The notes under the pieces are model-generated. The model made no database searches, was not told the DNA's origin, and saw nothing but the letters and a program-made list of their open reading frames with translations. Below are positions 1 through 7,419 of a stretch of 64,000 nt of DNA, piece by piece. Position 1 is the stretch's first letter. Each line of letters opens with the position of its first letter. A program made the position numbers and the translations under genes. Source of the DNA: M3007 sp046160625 (lineage in GTDB: Bacteria > Bacteroidota > Bacteroidia > Chitinophagales > Saprospiraceae); NCBI GenBank assembly GCA_046160625.1, contig JBJXGZ010000109.1, forward strand, positions 8,004-72,003. The letters run 5' to 3'.

Positions 1-1
1 T

Positions 2-799
2 AAAGCCATTAGACTCGACCCCAAACAGTCTATGCCATACCGAAACCGAGGTGTTGCCAAATATGCTTTAGGGCAAAAAAAAGTGGCAATCGCAGATTAT
101 GATAAAGCCATTCAACTAGATTCAAATAATATCAAGGCTTATGACGATCGAGGTGCTGCTAAATACCATTTCGGCCAGTACGAAGAGGCTGTCTTTGACC
201 TAGATAATTATGTTCAACGGGATACAAAAAATTCTGGCGTATACTATGTTCGAGGTGTTTGTAAAACTAAGTTAGGTCAATTTAAGTCGGCTCTTGCTGA
301 CTTAAACAAGGCAATTCAACTCGACCCCAAAAAAACTCAAGCCTATACTGGCAGAGGTGATGCCAATAACGGTTTAGGCCAATATGAGGCAGCACTCGCT
401 GACTTCGGCAAAGCCACCCAACTTATGCCTAATGTTTTCATTCATAATGGTCGAGGTTATGCAAAAATCAAATTATTTAGGTACAAAGAGGCAATTGCCG
501 ACTTTGATGTCGCAATAAATACCGAACCTCAAGATCCCGACAATTATTATAACCGAGGCATTGCCTACTGGGAGCAAGGAAACTTCTTTTCCGCCACAAG
601 CGACTTTTGGCAATCCTTCCGACTGCGATACCTCCCCGGCTGGAGGTTATATGCTGTATGGACGTTGATAATTGGCGTATTTTTTTCTTGGAGATTTAGG
701 AAATACATAAAAACTTTTATCCAAACAAGGGGACAACTCCCCAAGAAAAAAACAACTCGCCAAGAGAAGCGACACCCTCACAAAAAGAAGAAGCCTTGA
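2..799 (+). CDS. TPR-repeat membrane protein, 5' end outside window
   Basis: The frame is open to the left edge, so the Met codon at 32 is internal and the true start lies before the window. The visible part is about 265 residues. It consists of 34-residue tetratricopeptide repeats with the pattern NRGVAKYxLGQ...AIADYDKAIQLD, at least six of them, which form a protein-binding solenoid. Near the C-terminus is one hydrophobic segment (WRLYAVWTLIIGVFFSW), followed by a very basic tail ending KKKKP. Seen directly: the repeats, the membrane segment and the tail. Inferred: an inner-membrane scaffold with the TPRs on one side. It runs in the same direction as the effector-associated-domain gene about 120 bases downstream, so a shared role is possible but unproven. 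The binding partner is unknown. Confidence 0.85.
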   Translation, partial: KAIRLDPKQSMPYRNRGVAKYALGQKKVAIADYDKAIQLDSNNIKAYDDRGAAKYHFGQYEEAVFDLDNYVQRDTKNSGVYYVRGVCKTKLGQFKSALADLNKAIQLDPKKTQAYTGRGDANNGLGQYEAALADFGKATQLMPNVFIHNGRGYAKIKLFRYKEAIADFDVAINTEPQDPDNYYNRGIAYWEQGNFFSATSDFWQSFRLRYLPGWRLYAVWTLIIGVFFSWRFRKYIKTFIQTRGQLPKKKTTRQEKRHPHKKKKP

Positions 800-916
800 T
801 TTTCTGCTTGCGCATTATTGCAAGCCCGGCTTGAATTAGTTTACTAAAGGGTTTTATCACATTTTTATCACCGCTATCCCCAAAGAAGCCGAAGTTTGCA
901 ATCTAAAACCCACCCC

Positions 917-2863
917 ATGATCACAGCTGCCGAACTCACCGAACTACAGCGCTCCCTGCGCGACATTCTCCCGGACCCCGACAAAGGGATTTTTTCGGTA
1001 TTGGCGGCTTTGAAAAACGCCCTCCCGGAACAAACGGAGAAATACAACGCAGTTTTCCAATTAGAAACCCGGCTCAACGCCATCAACAAAGACCGCATCC
1101 GGGGCCTGCTCTCCCAGGAAGACCTCGACCGCGCCTACAACCGCATTACCGCAGATGTGCTGGATCTGATTGATGGCCTTCGATTGGAAGATTTTGATCC
1201 AAAAACTGCCGAAAGCAGTGTGGAAGACAAGGCAGGAAGCATTCTTTACCGCATCCCGCATACGATGGAAGTAGAGGAAGAACACAAGTGCGTGGTGCGC
1301 CTGGCCTTCGATGTAGACACGGTGGTTCGGAACATTGAACTCACAAAAGACACCGTAGTAAAGGATTTGCGTGTGTCGGAGGTGATGGAAGTGGAACTGC
1401 TTGACCCCAATGATACGCCCTGTTTCGCGATCCGAAAACTAAATTCGGTGGAGCAGTTCCTGGAAAAAAACGACTACACCGAATGGATTTTCTTTGTAAA
1501 ACCGCTTGTGGTCGGCATCATGCCATTGGTGTTGAAAGTCTCTGTCAAAGAACTCATCAACGACAAGGAGCGCATCAAAGAGATTGTACTTGAAGAGGTA
1601 ATAACTGTTGTGGCAGAGCCTGTTCCCGAAGCTGAAGGTACTCCGTTCCAGGGCACTGGGTATGTGTTTTCTTACAGCAATGTCCCCGTAAGTGCATCTT
1701 CAAACAGCGACTCCAAACAAAAATATATATTGCCCCTGGTGCTTGCCTTGGTGATTGCCGGTGGTGTATTAGCGTATGTTGGAATGCAGCTTGGTTTTAT
1801 CCCGATGCCCTCCTGGCTCGGCGGAAAAAAACCAGGCGACGATGACAGGGCATTTTGGAAGGAAACATTACAAACGCACACCCGCAACAGTTTTGCAACC
1901 TACTTGCTCGCCTATCCCGATGGGTTGTTCATCGAAGAAGCCCGGTTCAAAATTGACAGCTTGAAAAACCTGGAAAACCTGCCAATAGAAGCAGAAGGCC
2001 TGGAGCCTGAATCCATTTATGTAGAAGAAGATTCTGTGGAGGTTCAGATAGACTCAACCCCTGTAACAGTGACTAAACCAGAAAAAACGGAGAAGCCAAA
2101 GCCCAAACCTAAGCCCAAAACTAAACCAACCTCTAAGCCAAAGCCAGTACCGCCCGCGCCCAAACCTGCTCCATCCGCCCCAAAACCAGCACCGATCACG
2201 CCTGATCCTGAGCCGGAAAAGCAAGGAAAAAAAAGGAAATCCGGTTTTGAGATGGTGTCCGTGCCTGGTGGCAAACTCAAGGTTGACAAGGGCGATTGCC
2301 CGGACGGCACGAGCGTAAAAATCCAGCAGTTCAAAATCGGCAAATACGAGATCACACAAGCCGATTGGTGGGGCATTATGGGCCGCGACCCTTCGTTCCA
2401 TTCCAACTGCCCGGAATGCCCGGTGGAAAGAGTTTCCTGGAATGATGTGCAGGAGTTTATTCAAAAAGCCTCACAAAAGAATAAGAAACGCTACCGTTTG
2501 CCATACGAGGCTGAATGGGAATGGGCTGCGCGTGGGGCAGCTGCTTCCAAAATGACAAAATACAGTGGCAGCAATGATCCGAATAGCGTAGCGTGGTTCA
2601 ACATCGTACAGGAAAAAACCCATGAAGTAGGCACCAAACGCGCCAACGAAATCGGCATATTCGACATGAGCGGCAACGTTTGGGAATGGTGCCAGGCCCC
2701 CTACCCTCCTTACCTCAATTGTCCACCACCAGGCACTGAGAAAAAAGCCCTGCGCGGAGGATCCTGGGCCGACAATCGGGGAGATATAAAAATCAGCTCG
2801 CGCCGACGCGAAAAAGCCAAAAATACCGACCGTCGGAGTGGACTTCGGCTGGTAGAGGAGTGA
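917..2863 (+). CDS. EAD-like domain, membrane anchor and FGE-sulfatase-like domain protein
   Basis: The ATG at 917 is preferred over an upstream TTG at 896. Residues 1-95 form a small helical domain (ELTELQRSLRDILP, then LxAINKDRIRGLLSQED) that resembles effector-associated domain 11, a death-like adaptor fold of predicted bacterial conflict systems. Residues 100-240 are a beta-rich domain of unknown type. A membrane segment lies near 268-290 (ILPLVLALVIAGGVLAY), followed by a short helical stretch (SFATYLLAYPDGLFIEEA) and a Lys/Pro-rich linker. Residues 450-648 are a formylglycine-generating-enzyme-like (SUMF1/PvdO) domain with EITQADW, RLPYEAEWEWAARG, DMSGNVWEWC and LRGGSW. The C-terminal region (SSRRREKAKNTDRRSGLRL) lacks the cysteine pair of true sulfatase-activating enzymes, so formylglycine formation is doubtful. 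A role as conflict effector or signalling protein is inference. The EAD assignment is by eye. Confidence 0.75.
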   Translation: MITAAELTELQRSLRDILPDPDKGIFSVLAALKNALPEQTEKYNAVFQLETRLNAINKDRIRGLLSQEDLDRAYNRITADVLDLIDGLRLEDFDPKTAESSVEDKAGSILYRIPHTMEVEEEHKCVVRLAFDVDTVVRNIELTKDTVVKDLRVSEVMEVELLDPNDTPCFAIRKLNSVEQFLEKNDYTEWIFFVKPLVVGIMPLVLKVSVKELINDKERIKEIVLEEVITVVAEPVPEAEGTPFQGTGYVFSYSNVPVSASSNSDSKQKYILPLVLALVIAGGVLAYVGMQLGFIPMPSWLGGKKPGDDDRAFWKETLQTHTRNSFATYLLAYPDGLFIEEARFKIDSLKNLENLPIEAEGLEPESIYVEEDSVEVQIDSTPVTVTKPEKTEKPKPKPKPKTKPTSKPKPVPPAPKPAPSAPKPAPITPDPEPEKQGKKRKSGFEMVSVPGGKLKVDKGDCPDGTSVKIQQFKIGKYEITQADWWGIMGRDPSFHSNCPECPVERVSWNDVQEFIQKASQKNKKRYRLPYEAEWEWAARGAAASKMTKYSGSNDPNSVAWFNIVQEKTHEVGTKRANEIGIFDMSGNVWEWCQAPYPPYLNCPPPGTEKKALRGGSWADNRGDIKISSRRREKAKNTDRRSGLRLVEE

Positions 2864-2930
2864 TGGGATATTGGGATATTGGGATATTGGTTCAATATCC
2901 TAATATCCCAATTTCTCAATATCCCAACCA
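2864..2930. repeat. Inverted repeat filling a convergent gap (TGGGATATTG word)
   Basis: The whole gap between two convergent stop codons is an imperfect inverted repeat. The left side is three tandem TGGGATATTG-type words. The right side carries CAATATCCTAATATCCC and CAATTTCTCAATATCCC. The right-hand sequence recurs almost base for base between grpE and dnaJ (62541-62605). It could serve as a bidirectional terminator, but there is no classic U-run. Confidence 0.75.
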
Positions 2931-3671
2931 TTACTTCGCCAGCCAGTAGTAGGTGGCCGTAGCGTATATAGCCTGATTAGAAAGCATTCCTTTTTCATAA
3001 GGGGAATAATTTGGCTGGAGAGCAGGATTGCCATTGGAGGCTTTCAATTTGGCGATTCCCTGATCAAACGTCAGGCTAAGGCGCAAGCGCTTAAAACTAT
3101 AGCCCACTTCTCCCCGAACGCCATAATCGAACCTTTGCAAGTTCGACTTCTCCGGGTCGTTTCCAAATTTGAGATCACCATTGTAATCTAGATATTGGGA
3201 ATTATCGTTTTGTACTTCGTTTTTATACTTGCCTGAAACTGCCCAGCCAGCATAGCCACCAGCGCCTAAAAACACCTTCCCCCTTCGATAATGAATCGTT
3301 ACGGGCAATTTGAGGTAAAGGACATTGAACCGATATTTGTTCTCATCCCTGGCGTAGCCTGATTGAACATTTAACCTTGAAAATTTCAAACTGGTCTGGA
3401 TGCCTGATGAAAGGACAAAATCTTTTGACAGGTCATATTCTATGACTCCCGCGAGCGTATAGGTCGGCCTGAAATTGCTGTTGAAATCATTTCTCGGCCC
3501 ATAATAATATTCGAAATAATCCAGCGAATCCAAAGGAGTGTCAGGCTCATAATCAAGCTTAGCAACTCCGACCCCTGCTTTTATTCCAAAACGCAAACTT
3601 TGGGCATTGGAAACTGCGCAGCATAAAAGCCAAAATGCGATAGAGAGGGAAATGGGAAATATCTTTTTCAT
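2931..3671 (-). CDS. Outer-membrane beta-barrel protein (PorT/OMP_b-brl_2-like)
   Basis: The start is placed at 3671, where a signal peptide begins (MKKIFPISLSIAFWLLCCAVSNAQ); upstream in-frame codons do not look coding. The mature protein of about 220 residues has alternating beta-strands typical of small Bacteroidota barrels: FGIKAGVGVAKL, LAGVIEYDLSKDFVLSSGIQTSLKFS, YLKLPVTIHYRRGKVFLGAGGYAGWAV, FDYGVRGEVGYSFKRLRLSLTFDQG. It ends in ATATYYWLAK, with aromatics near the C-terminus. This matches the widespread outer-membrane-beta-barrel family related to PorT. The exact role (transport, adhesion or T9SS accessory) cannot be read from sequence. It is convergent with the preceding gene and has no operon partner. 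Confidence 0.8.
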   Translation of the reverse strand: MKKIFPISLSIAFWLLCCAVSNAQSLRFGIKAGVGVAKLDYEPDTPLDSLDYFEYYYGPRNDFNSNFRPTYTLAGVIEYDLSKDFVLSSGIQTSLKFSRLNVQSGYARDENKYRFNVLYLKLPVTIHYRRGKVFLGAGGYAGWAVSGKYKNEVQNDNSQYLDYNGDLKFGNDPEKSNLQRFDYGVRGEVGYSFKRLRLSLTFDQGIAKLKASNGNPALQPNYSPYEKGMLSNQAIYATATYYWLAK

Positions 3672-4304
3672 GGGGGAAAAGTTTTTTAATTGGGTGAAAG
3701 GAGAGGACGAATGTATCGAAATTAGCTGGCTTTGCAAAACTACGCGGCAAATCCAAAAGTTGGCTTTTTTTGTAAATGATTGTAAATTTTCATCCTAAGT
3801 CATTCAAAATCATCATCAAAGTTTAATTGCAATAAAAAAATATACCTTTCTAGTACAAGTCAATTTATAGATTTTTTTGTGCGATAGACATTTGTCCCAA
3901 AATACTTCTTCAAAATCATTGAAAATCAAACCATTGCCAAATGTTGCCCCTTGCAATCCTTTGCATTTAGTTTCAAAACCTTTTCTGGCCTTGGTTATCA
4001 AAATCCAACCCATGAAGCAAACAACTTTCCTCCTGGCCCTTAACTTTCCTAATAATAAGCCCCAAGCCTTCGTCAGCTGAAATCAGTATTGCTGCCAAGG
4101 AGCCAATTTTGTCCTTTGAATTATACGATTAACAAGGCAGGATGGTGCAGCACAGAACAAGGTTGAATGCCTTTGAAGTATTCATGTTGCGAAAAAATAT
4201 ACCCAATGGAATTAAAGAGTATTTTGCGCAAAGAATTTCCATTGGAAAAATGATCTGGGAATAAATCCCGGAGCTTTCACTCAACACCCTCCATACCTAA
4301 CATC
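3672..4304. other. Gene-poor stretch, about 630 bases, with one possible tiny ORF
   Basis: AT-rich, with no recognisable gene. A 40-codon plus-strand ORF at 4142-4264 (begins MVQHRTRLNAFEVF, ends SIGKMIWE) is free of stops but has no recognised match; it may be chance or a gene remnant. Within it lies a weak inverted repeat (CCAATGGAATT near 4203, AATTTCCATTGG near 4238). Promoters for the divergent genes at 3671 (minus) and 4305 (plus) must lie here, but no convincing -7/-33 pair was found. Confidence 0.4.
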
Positions 4305-5390
4305 ATGAAAAGACTTCTTATTTTTCTTGCCTTATGGTCCTTGCAAATCAGTCTATCCGCACAAAAAACTTGCGACACCATCCTGCTGAAAAGCGGCAAG
4401 ACTATCTTAGCGGAGATTGAAAAATCAACAGGAAAGGAAATCTTTTATCAAATATGCGGAGACAATAACAAAGGACAACGCTCCATCAGCATTTCCTTTA
4501 TCAAAGAGATCAGGAGCCAGGGAGGGAATAAAAATTTATCAGACCTAAGTGTTCAGCCAGCCATATCTGACACCACAAAAAAATGGCGTATCGTCACAAA
4601 AGATGACAACAATTACTTCGGGGTTATCGTAAAACAAGATGCCAGCCAGGTAGTTATTCGTACCGATTTGCTTGGGGAGGTTGCTATTCCAAAAAGTCAA
4701 ATCGTTGTCATGGAGCCTATAAAAAAAGAACAAATGGTAGACGGCGAATTTTGGTACAAAAACCCACACAATACCCGGTATTTCTTTGCACCCAATGGGT
4801 ACGGCCTCCAGGCAGGAGAAGGATATTACCAGAACACCTGGATATTTCTCAACCAGGTAACCTATGGGTTCACTGACAACTTTTCGATGGGAGTTGGCCT
4901 TATCCCAACTTTTTTATTTGGAGCGTCCGGGTTTCCTTTCTGGATAACACCAAAAATTTCCCTGCCTTTAAAAAAAGACAACTTAAACGTCGGTGCCGGG
5001 GTATTGTACGCCAATGCTGTTGGACTTGGTTTTGATAATGAGGGCGGTGCAGGCATTGCTTATGGGGTGCTTACCGCAGGGTCACCCGATCGCAATTTTA
5101 CATTGGGGCTTGGATACGGTTTCGCTGGCGGGCGTTGGGCTGACTATCCAGCCGTGACATTGAGCGGTATGTACCGAGTCTCCAAGAAGTTTACGTTCCT
5201 GACAGAAAACTATCTGATACCTGCTGGCGGTGGCGATAATTTTGGGCTAATCTCGGTGGGTGGTCGTTTTGGAGGAAAAAATCTTGCACTTGACTTTGGT
5301 CTGTTCAGGCCGCTTTTCGGAGGTGACAATAGTGGATTCTGGGCGCTCCCCTGGCTGGGTATCAATGTGCCCTTTGGAAAAGCGAGATAG
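4305..5390 (+). CDS. Secreted protein with beta-rich N-terminal part and barrel-like C-terminus
   Basis: It starts with a signal peptide (MKRLLIFLALWSLQISLSAQ). The next stretch of about 120 residues has two similar halves: CDTILLKSGKTILAEIEK followed by an ISFIKEIRSQ-type strand, then WRIVTKDDNNYFGVIV followed by GEVAIPKSQIVVMEP. These look like small beta-domains often seen in Bacteroidota envelope proteins. From about residue 145 on there are repeated amphipathic strands rich in Gly and aromatics (FFAPNGYGLQAGEGYYQN, YGFTDNFSMGVGLIP, FTLGLGYGFAGGRW, ISVGGRFGGKNLALDFGLFRP). These suggest an outer-membrane barrel. No catalytic motif is seen. The Lgt-like fusion gene follows 50 bases downstream on the same strand, so the two may be co-transcribed. 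Confidence 0.7.
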   Translation: MKRLLIFLALWSLQISLSAQKTCDTILLKSGKTILAEIEKSTGKEIFYQICGDNNKGQRSISISFIKEIRSQGGNKNLSDLSVQPAISDTTKKWRIVTKDDNNYFGVIVKQDASQVVIRTDLLGEVAIPKSQIVVMEPIKKEQMVDGEFWYKNPHNTRYFFAPNGYGLQAGEGYYQNTWIFLNQVTYGFTDNFSMGVGLIPTFLFGASGFPFWITPKISLPLKKDNLNVGAGVLYANAVGLGFDNEGGAGIAYGVLTAGSPDRNFTLGLGYGFAGGRWADYPAVTLSGMYRVSKKFTFLTENYLIPAGGGDNFGLISVGGRFGGKNLALDFGLFRPLFGGDNSGFWALPWLGINVPFGKAR

Positions 5391-5440
5391 GTGACGGTTT
5401 TTTTAAAACAAGCATTCTTTACCAACAATAATGCCTTTTT

Positions 5441-7276
5441 ATGAAAACACTTTTTACCCTCTCCGCCCCCCTATTTGCCATGGTTCTAATCGCTGGCGCA
5501 TTAGGCACCGTGATTGTCTGGAAACCCAGCGACATAGACGCCGCCCTGGCCTGGAATCTTGCCATTATCATGGCCCCGGCGCTTGCGCTCGCGGCTCAAT
5601 GGAAAGCTGCCCGCGAACGCCAATTCCCCATTGTCACTGTGCTGACGGTGGTGGCCATCCTGAACACAAGCATAGTACTCGGCTCCCGGCTTGGAGCATG
5701 GACAGGAGAGGACTGGATGAATGCGCTGATGGGTGATGGACTGCCCACCTTACCCGGCAAAACAGTAATGGGGGGCTTGGTGCTCATGTTATTGGTCTAT
5801 TTTGTGCTCCGGAGCTGGTGGCGGCTTCCGGCGGGATTGGCCGATGTGCTGATGCTTGGTTTGCCACTTGCGGCTGTATCGGGGCGTGTGGGCTGTCTGC
5901 TGGCGGGTTGTTGCTACGGCATCCCTACAGACTCGGATTGGGGCATTGCTTATGGGCCTGGAACGCCTGCCTACATGCAGCAGATACAGACTGGCGTCCT
6001 GAATGAAGGGGCGGCCAGCACTACCCTTCTTTTCCCGATTCAGTTGTTTTTGATAGCAGGCAACTTGCTGATTTTCATCCTTTTATGGCATTCGAGAAAC
6101 CGTTTCACAAAACCTGGCGCGCTCGCATTATTAGGCTTTGCTTTATTGACTTTCCAACGATTTGGCGTTGAATTCCTGCGAGAAGTGGCAACCAACAGGG
6201 GCGCTTTCGGCACGATGTGGAGCGGACTAAAAATAGGCCAATGGGTGATGCTGATTATGGCTTTGGGAAGCATTGCGGGTTTTTGTGCGCTTTATTTTTC
6301 CCGGCAAAAAAATAGCAAAGCACCTGTACCAAACATTCCGAGGGTGACTACAGCGCAACATGCTTACGCGCTCGCCGGTATCACCTTAATCGGATTTCTG
6401 TTGCGCGACTTGATGACGCTCGACGAGGCCATGGTCATTTTGGTTTCGTGCCTTCCGGCAATGCTGCTTTTGGGGCGACAATTGTGGCGGGAATACTGCG
6501 CCGGACGGTCTGTATTAGCGCCTGCTTCCATGTTGTCTGCTACTGCAATTGTACTGATGCTCAACCCGATAGACAGCATCCCAAACAAAGCGTTGCCAGG
6601 CGAGTGGAAACGCTGGATGGAAGTGGGTGCTGCCGGCTCGTTTGGCAATTATAAGGAAATCAGTCGCGATTGCGATGGAACTAAGATAAGCGAAGACATC
6701 ATAAAAACCAATTCAGGAGGAGCCGAGTTCAGTGCCAACTGGCAGCGCGGATGGACAAAACTGCAAGTCGGGTTGCGGGGTGCTTTTGGCAAAGCCAAGT
6801 CCGACGACAACAATTATGACTATAATAATTACCGCTATTCCTCCATTGGATTGCACGGAAGAGCCGACAGCAAATTTATTGGAGCGTCGCTGGGGTTTTT
6901 CAACCGGCAGCGCAATTTTCTTGCTTCTGTTGATGTGGACAACCATTCCCGAAATGAATTCCTGCCCTCCGCATCACTCCGATTTGGTCGCCTCGACCGT
7001 TATTTCATAGATTTTAGATACTATGACGAGCCTATGCTTGGGCTTTCCAACGAGCCTATATTTTCCTTTGGTTTCCTGAATGTGGGATTCAACGACCCCA
7101 ATGGCAACAGCCTTTTGCGAGCGGGAATGGCCCTTACCAGTGTTGGCGAGACTGCTTTCAATCTTGCCGGGCAGTTTCCGCTCGGCAAAACTGGCATCAA
7201 TGGTGGTTTTTCCGCCTACCTCGGCAACGCAAATATGTTAAGCCTTGGGCTACGGTATCGGTTTAGAGAAAGGTAG
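5441..7276 (+). CDS. Lgt-like polytopic membrane protein fused to a beta-rich C-terminal domain
   Basis: 611 residues. The N-terminal 285 are hydrophobic, with about seven membrane spans, and look like the prolipoprotein diacylglyceryl transferase family (PF01790): PGKTVMGGLVLML, then GRVGCLLAGCCYGIPT, then QLFLIAGNLLIFILLW and RFGVEFLRE. The canonical Lgt signature GRxGNFxNGExxG is replaced by GRVGCLLAGCCYG, so key Asn and Glu positions are lost and a standard lipoprotein transferase activity is doubtful. Residues 290-390 hold two or three more spans. Residues 395-611 are beta-strand-rich with Gly/aromatic alternation (LQVGLRGAFGKAKS, FIGASLGFFNRQRNFLASV, MLSLGLRYRFRER), like an outer-membrane barrel. 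An inner-membrane enzyme joined to a barrel-like tail is unusual. No break or stop separates the parts. The substrate is unknown. Confidence 0.7.
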   Translation: MKTLFTLSAPLFAMVLIAGALGTVIVWKPSDIDAALAWNLAIIMAPALALAAQWKAARERQFPIVTVLTVVAILNTSIVLGSRLGAWTGEDWMNALMGDGLPTLPGKTVMGGLVLMLLVYFVLRSWWRLPAGLADVLMLGLPLAAVSGRVGCLLAGCCYGIPTDSDWGIAYGPGTPAYMQQIQTGVLNEGAASTTLLFPIQLFLIAGNLLIFILLWHSRNRFTKPGALALLGFALLTFQRFGVEFLREVATNRGAFGTMWSGLKIGQWVMLIMALGSIAGFCALYFSRQKNSKAPVPNIPRVTTAQHAYALAGITLIGFLLRDLMTLDEAMVILVSCLPAMLLLGRQLWREYCAGRSVLAPASMLSATAIVLMLNPIDSIPNKALPGEWKRWMEVGAAGSFGNYKEISRDCDGTKISEDIIKTNSGGAEFSANWQRGWTKLQVGLRGAFGKAKSDDNNYDYNNYRYSSIGLHGRADSKFIGASLGFFNRQRNFLASVDVDNHSRNEFLPSASLRFGRLDRYFIDFRYYDEPMLGLSNEPIFSFGFLNVGFNDPNGNSLLRAGMALTSVGETAFNLAGQFPLGKTGINGGFSAYLGNANMLSLGLRYRFRER

Positions 7277-7298
7277 AAAAATGGCTGAAGCAAAAATA

Positions 7299-7358
7299 AA
7301 CCGCAGAGGCGCTGAGGCGCAAAGTGTTGATTTTCAAACACTCAGCGCCTCTGCGGTT
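7299..7358. repeat. Inverted repeat (AACCGCAGAGGCGCTGAG)
   Basis: Perfect 18-base arms at 7299-7316 and 7341-7358 are separated by 24 bases. The repeat lies about 20 bases after the Lgt-like gene and 60 bases before the TonB-receptor start. It may act as a terminator or leader hairpin. Confidence 0.75.
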
Positions 7359-7419
7359 CTGCCGTTTTATAAAAATCATTGGGCTGAATTCCTATCCATT
7401 TCACCTGCAACTAATAACT

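Noticed and set aside
917..2863. Calling the C-terminal domain a formylglycine-generating enzyme
   Set aside because: The cysteine pair needed for that activity is not present near the conserved C-terminal region.
3877..4080. 67-residue ORF in the 3.7-4.3 kb gap
   Set aside because: No homology, no ribosome site seen, and composition like random AT-rich sequence.
5441..7276. Calling the fusion protein a standard Lgt
   Set aside because: The canonical Asn/Glu positions of the signature are replaced, and a large beta-rich domain is attached.
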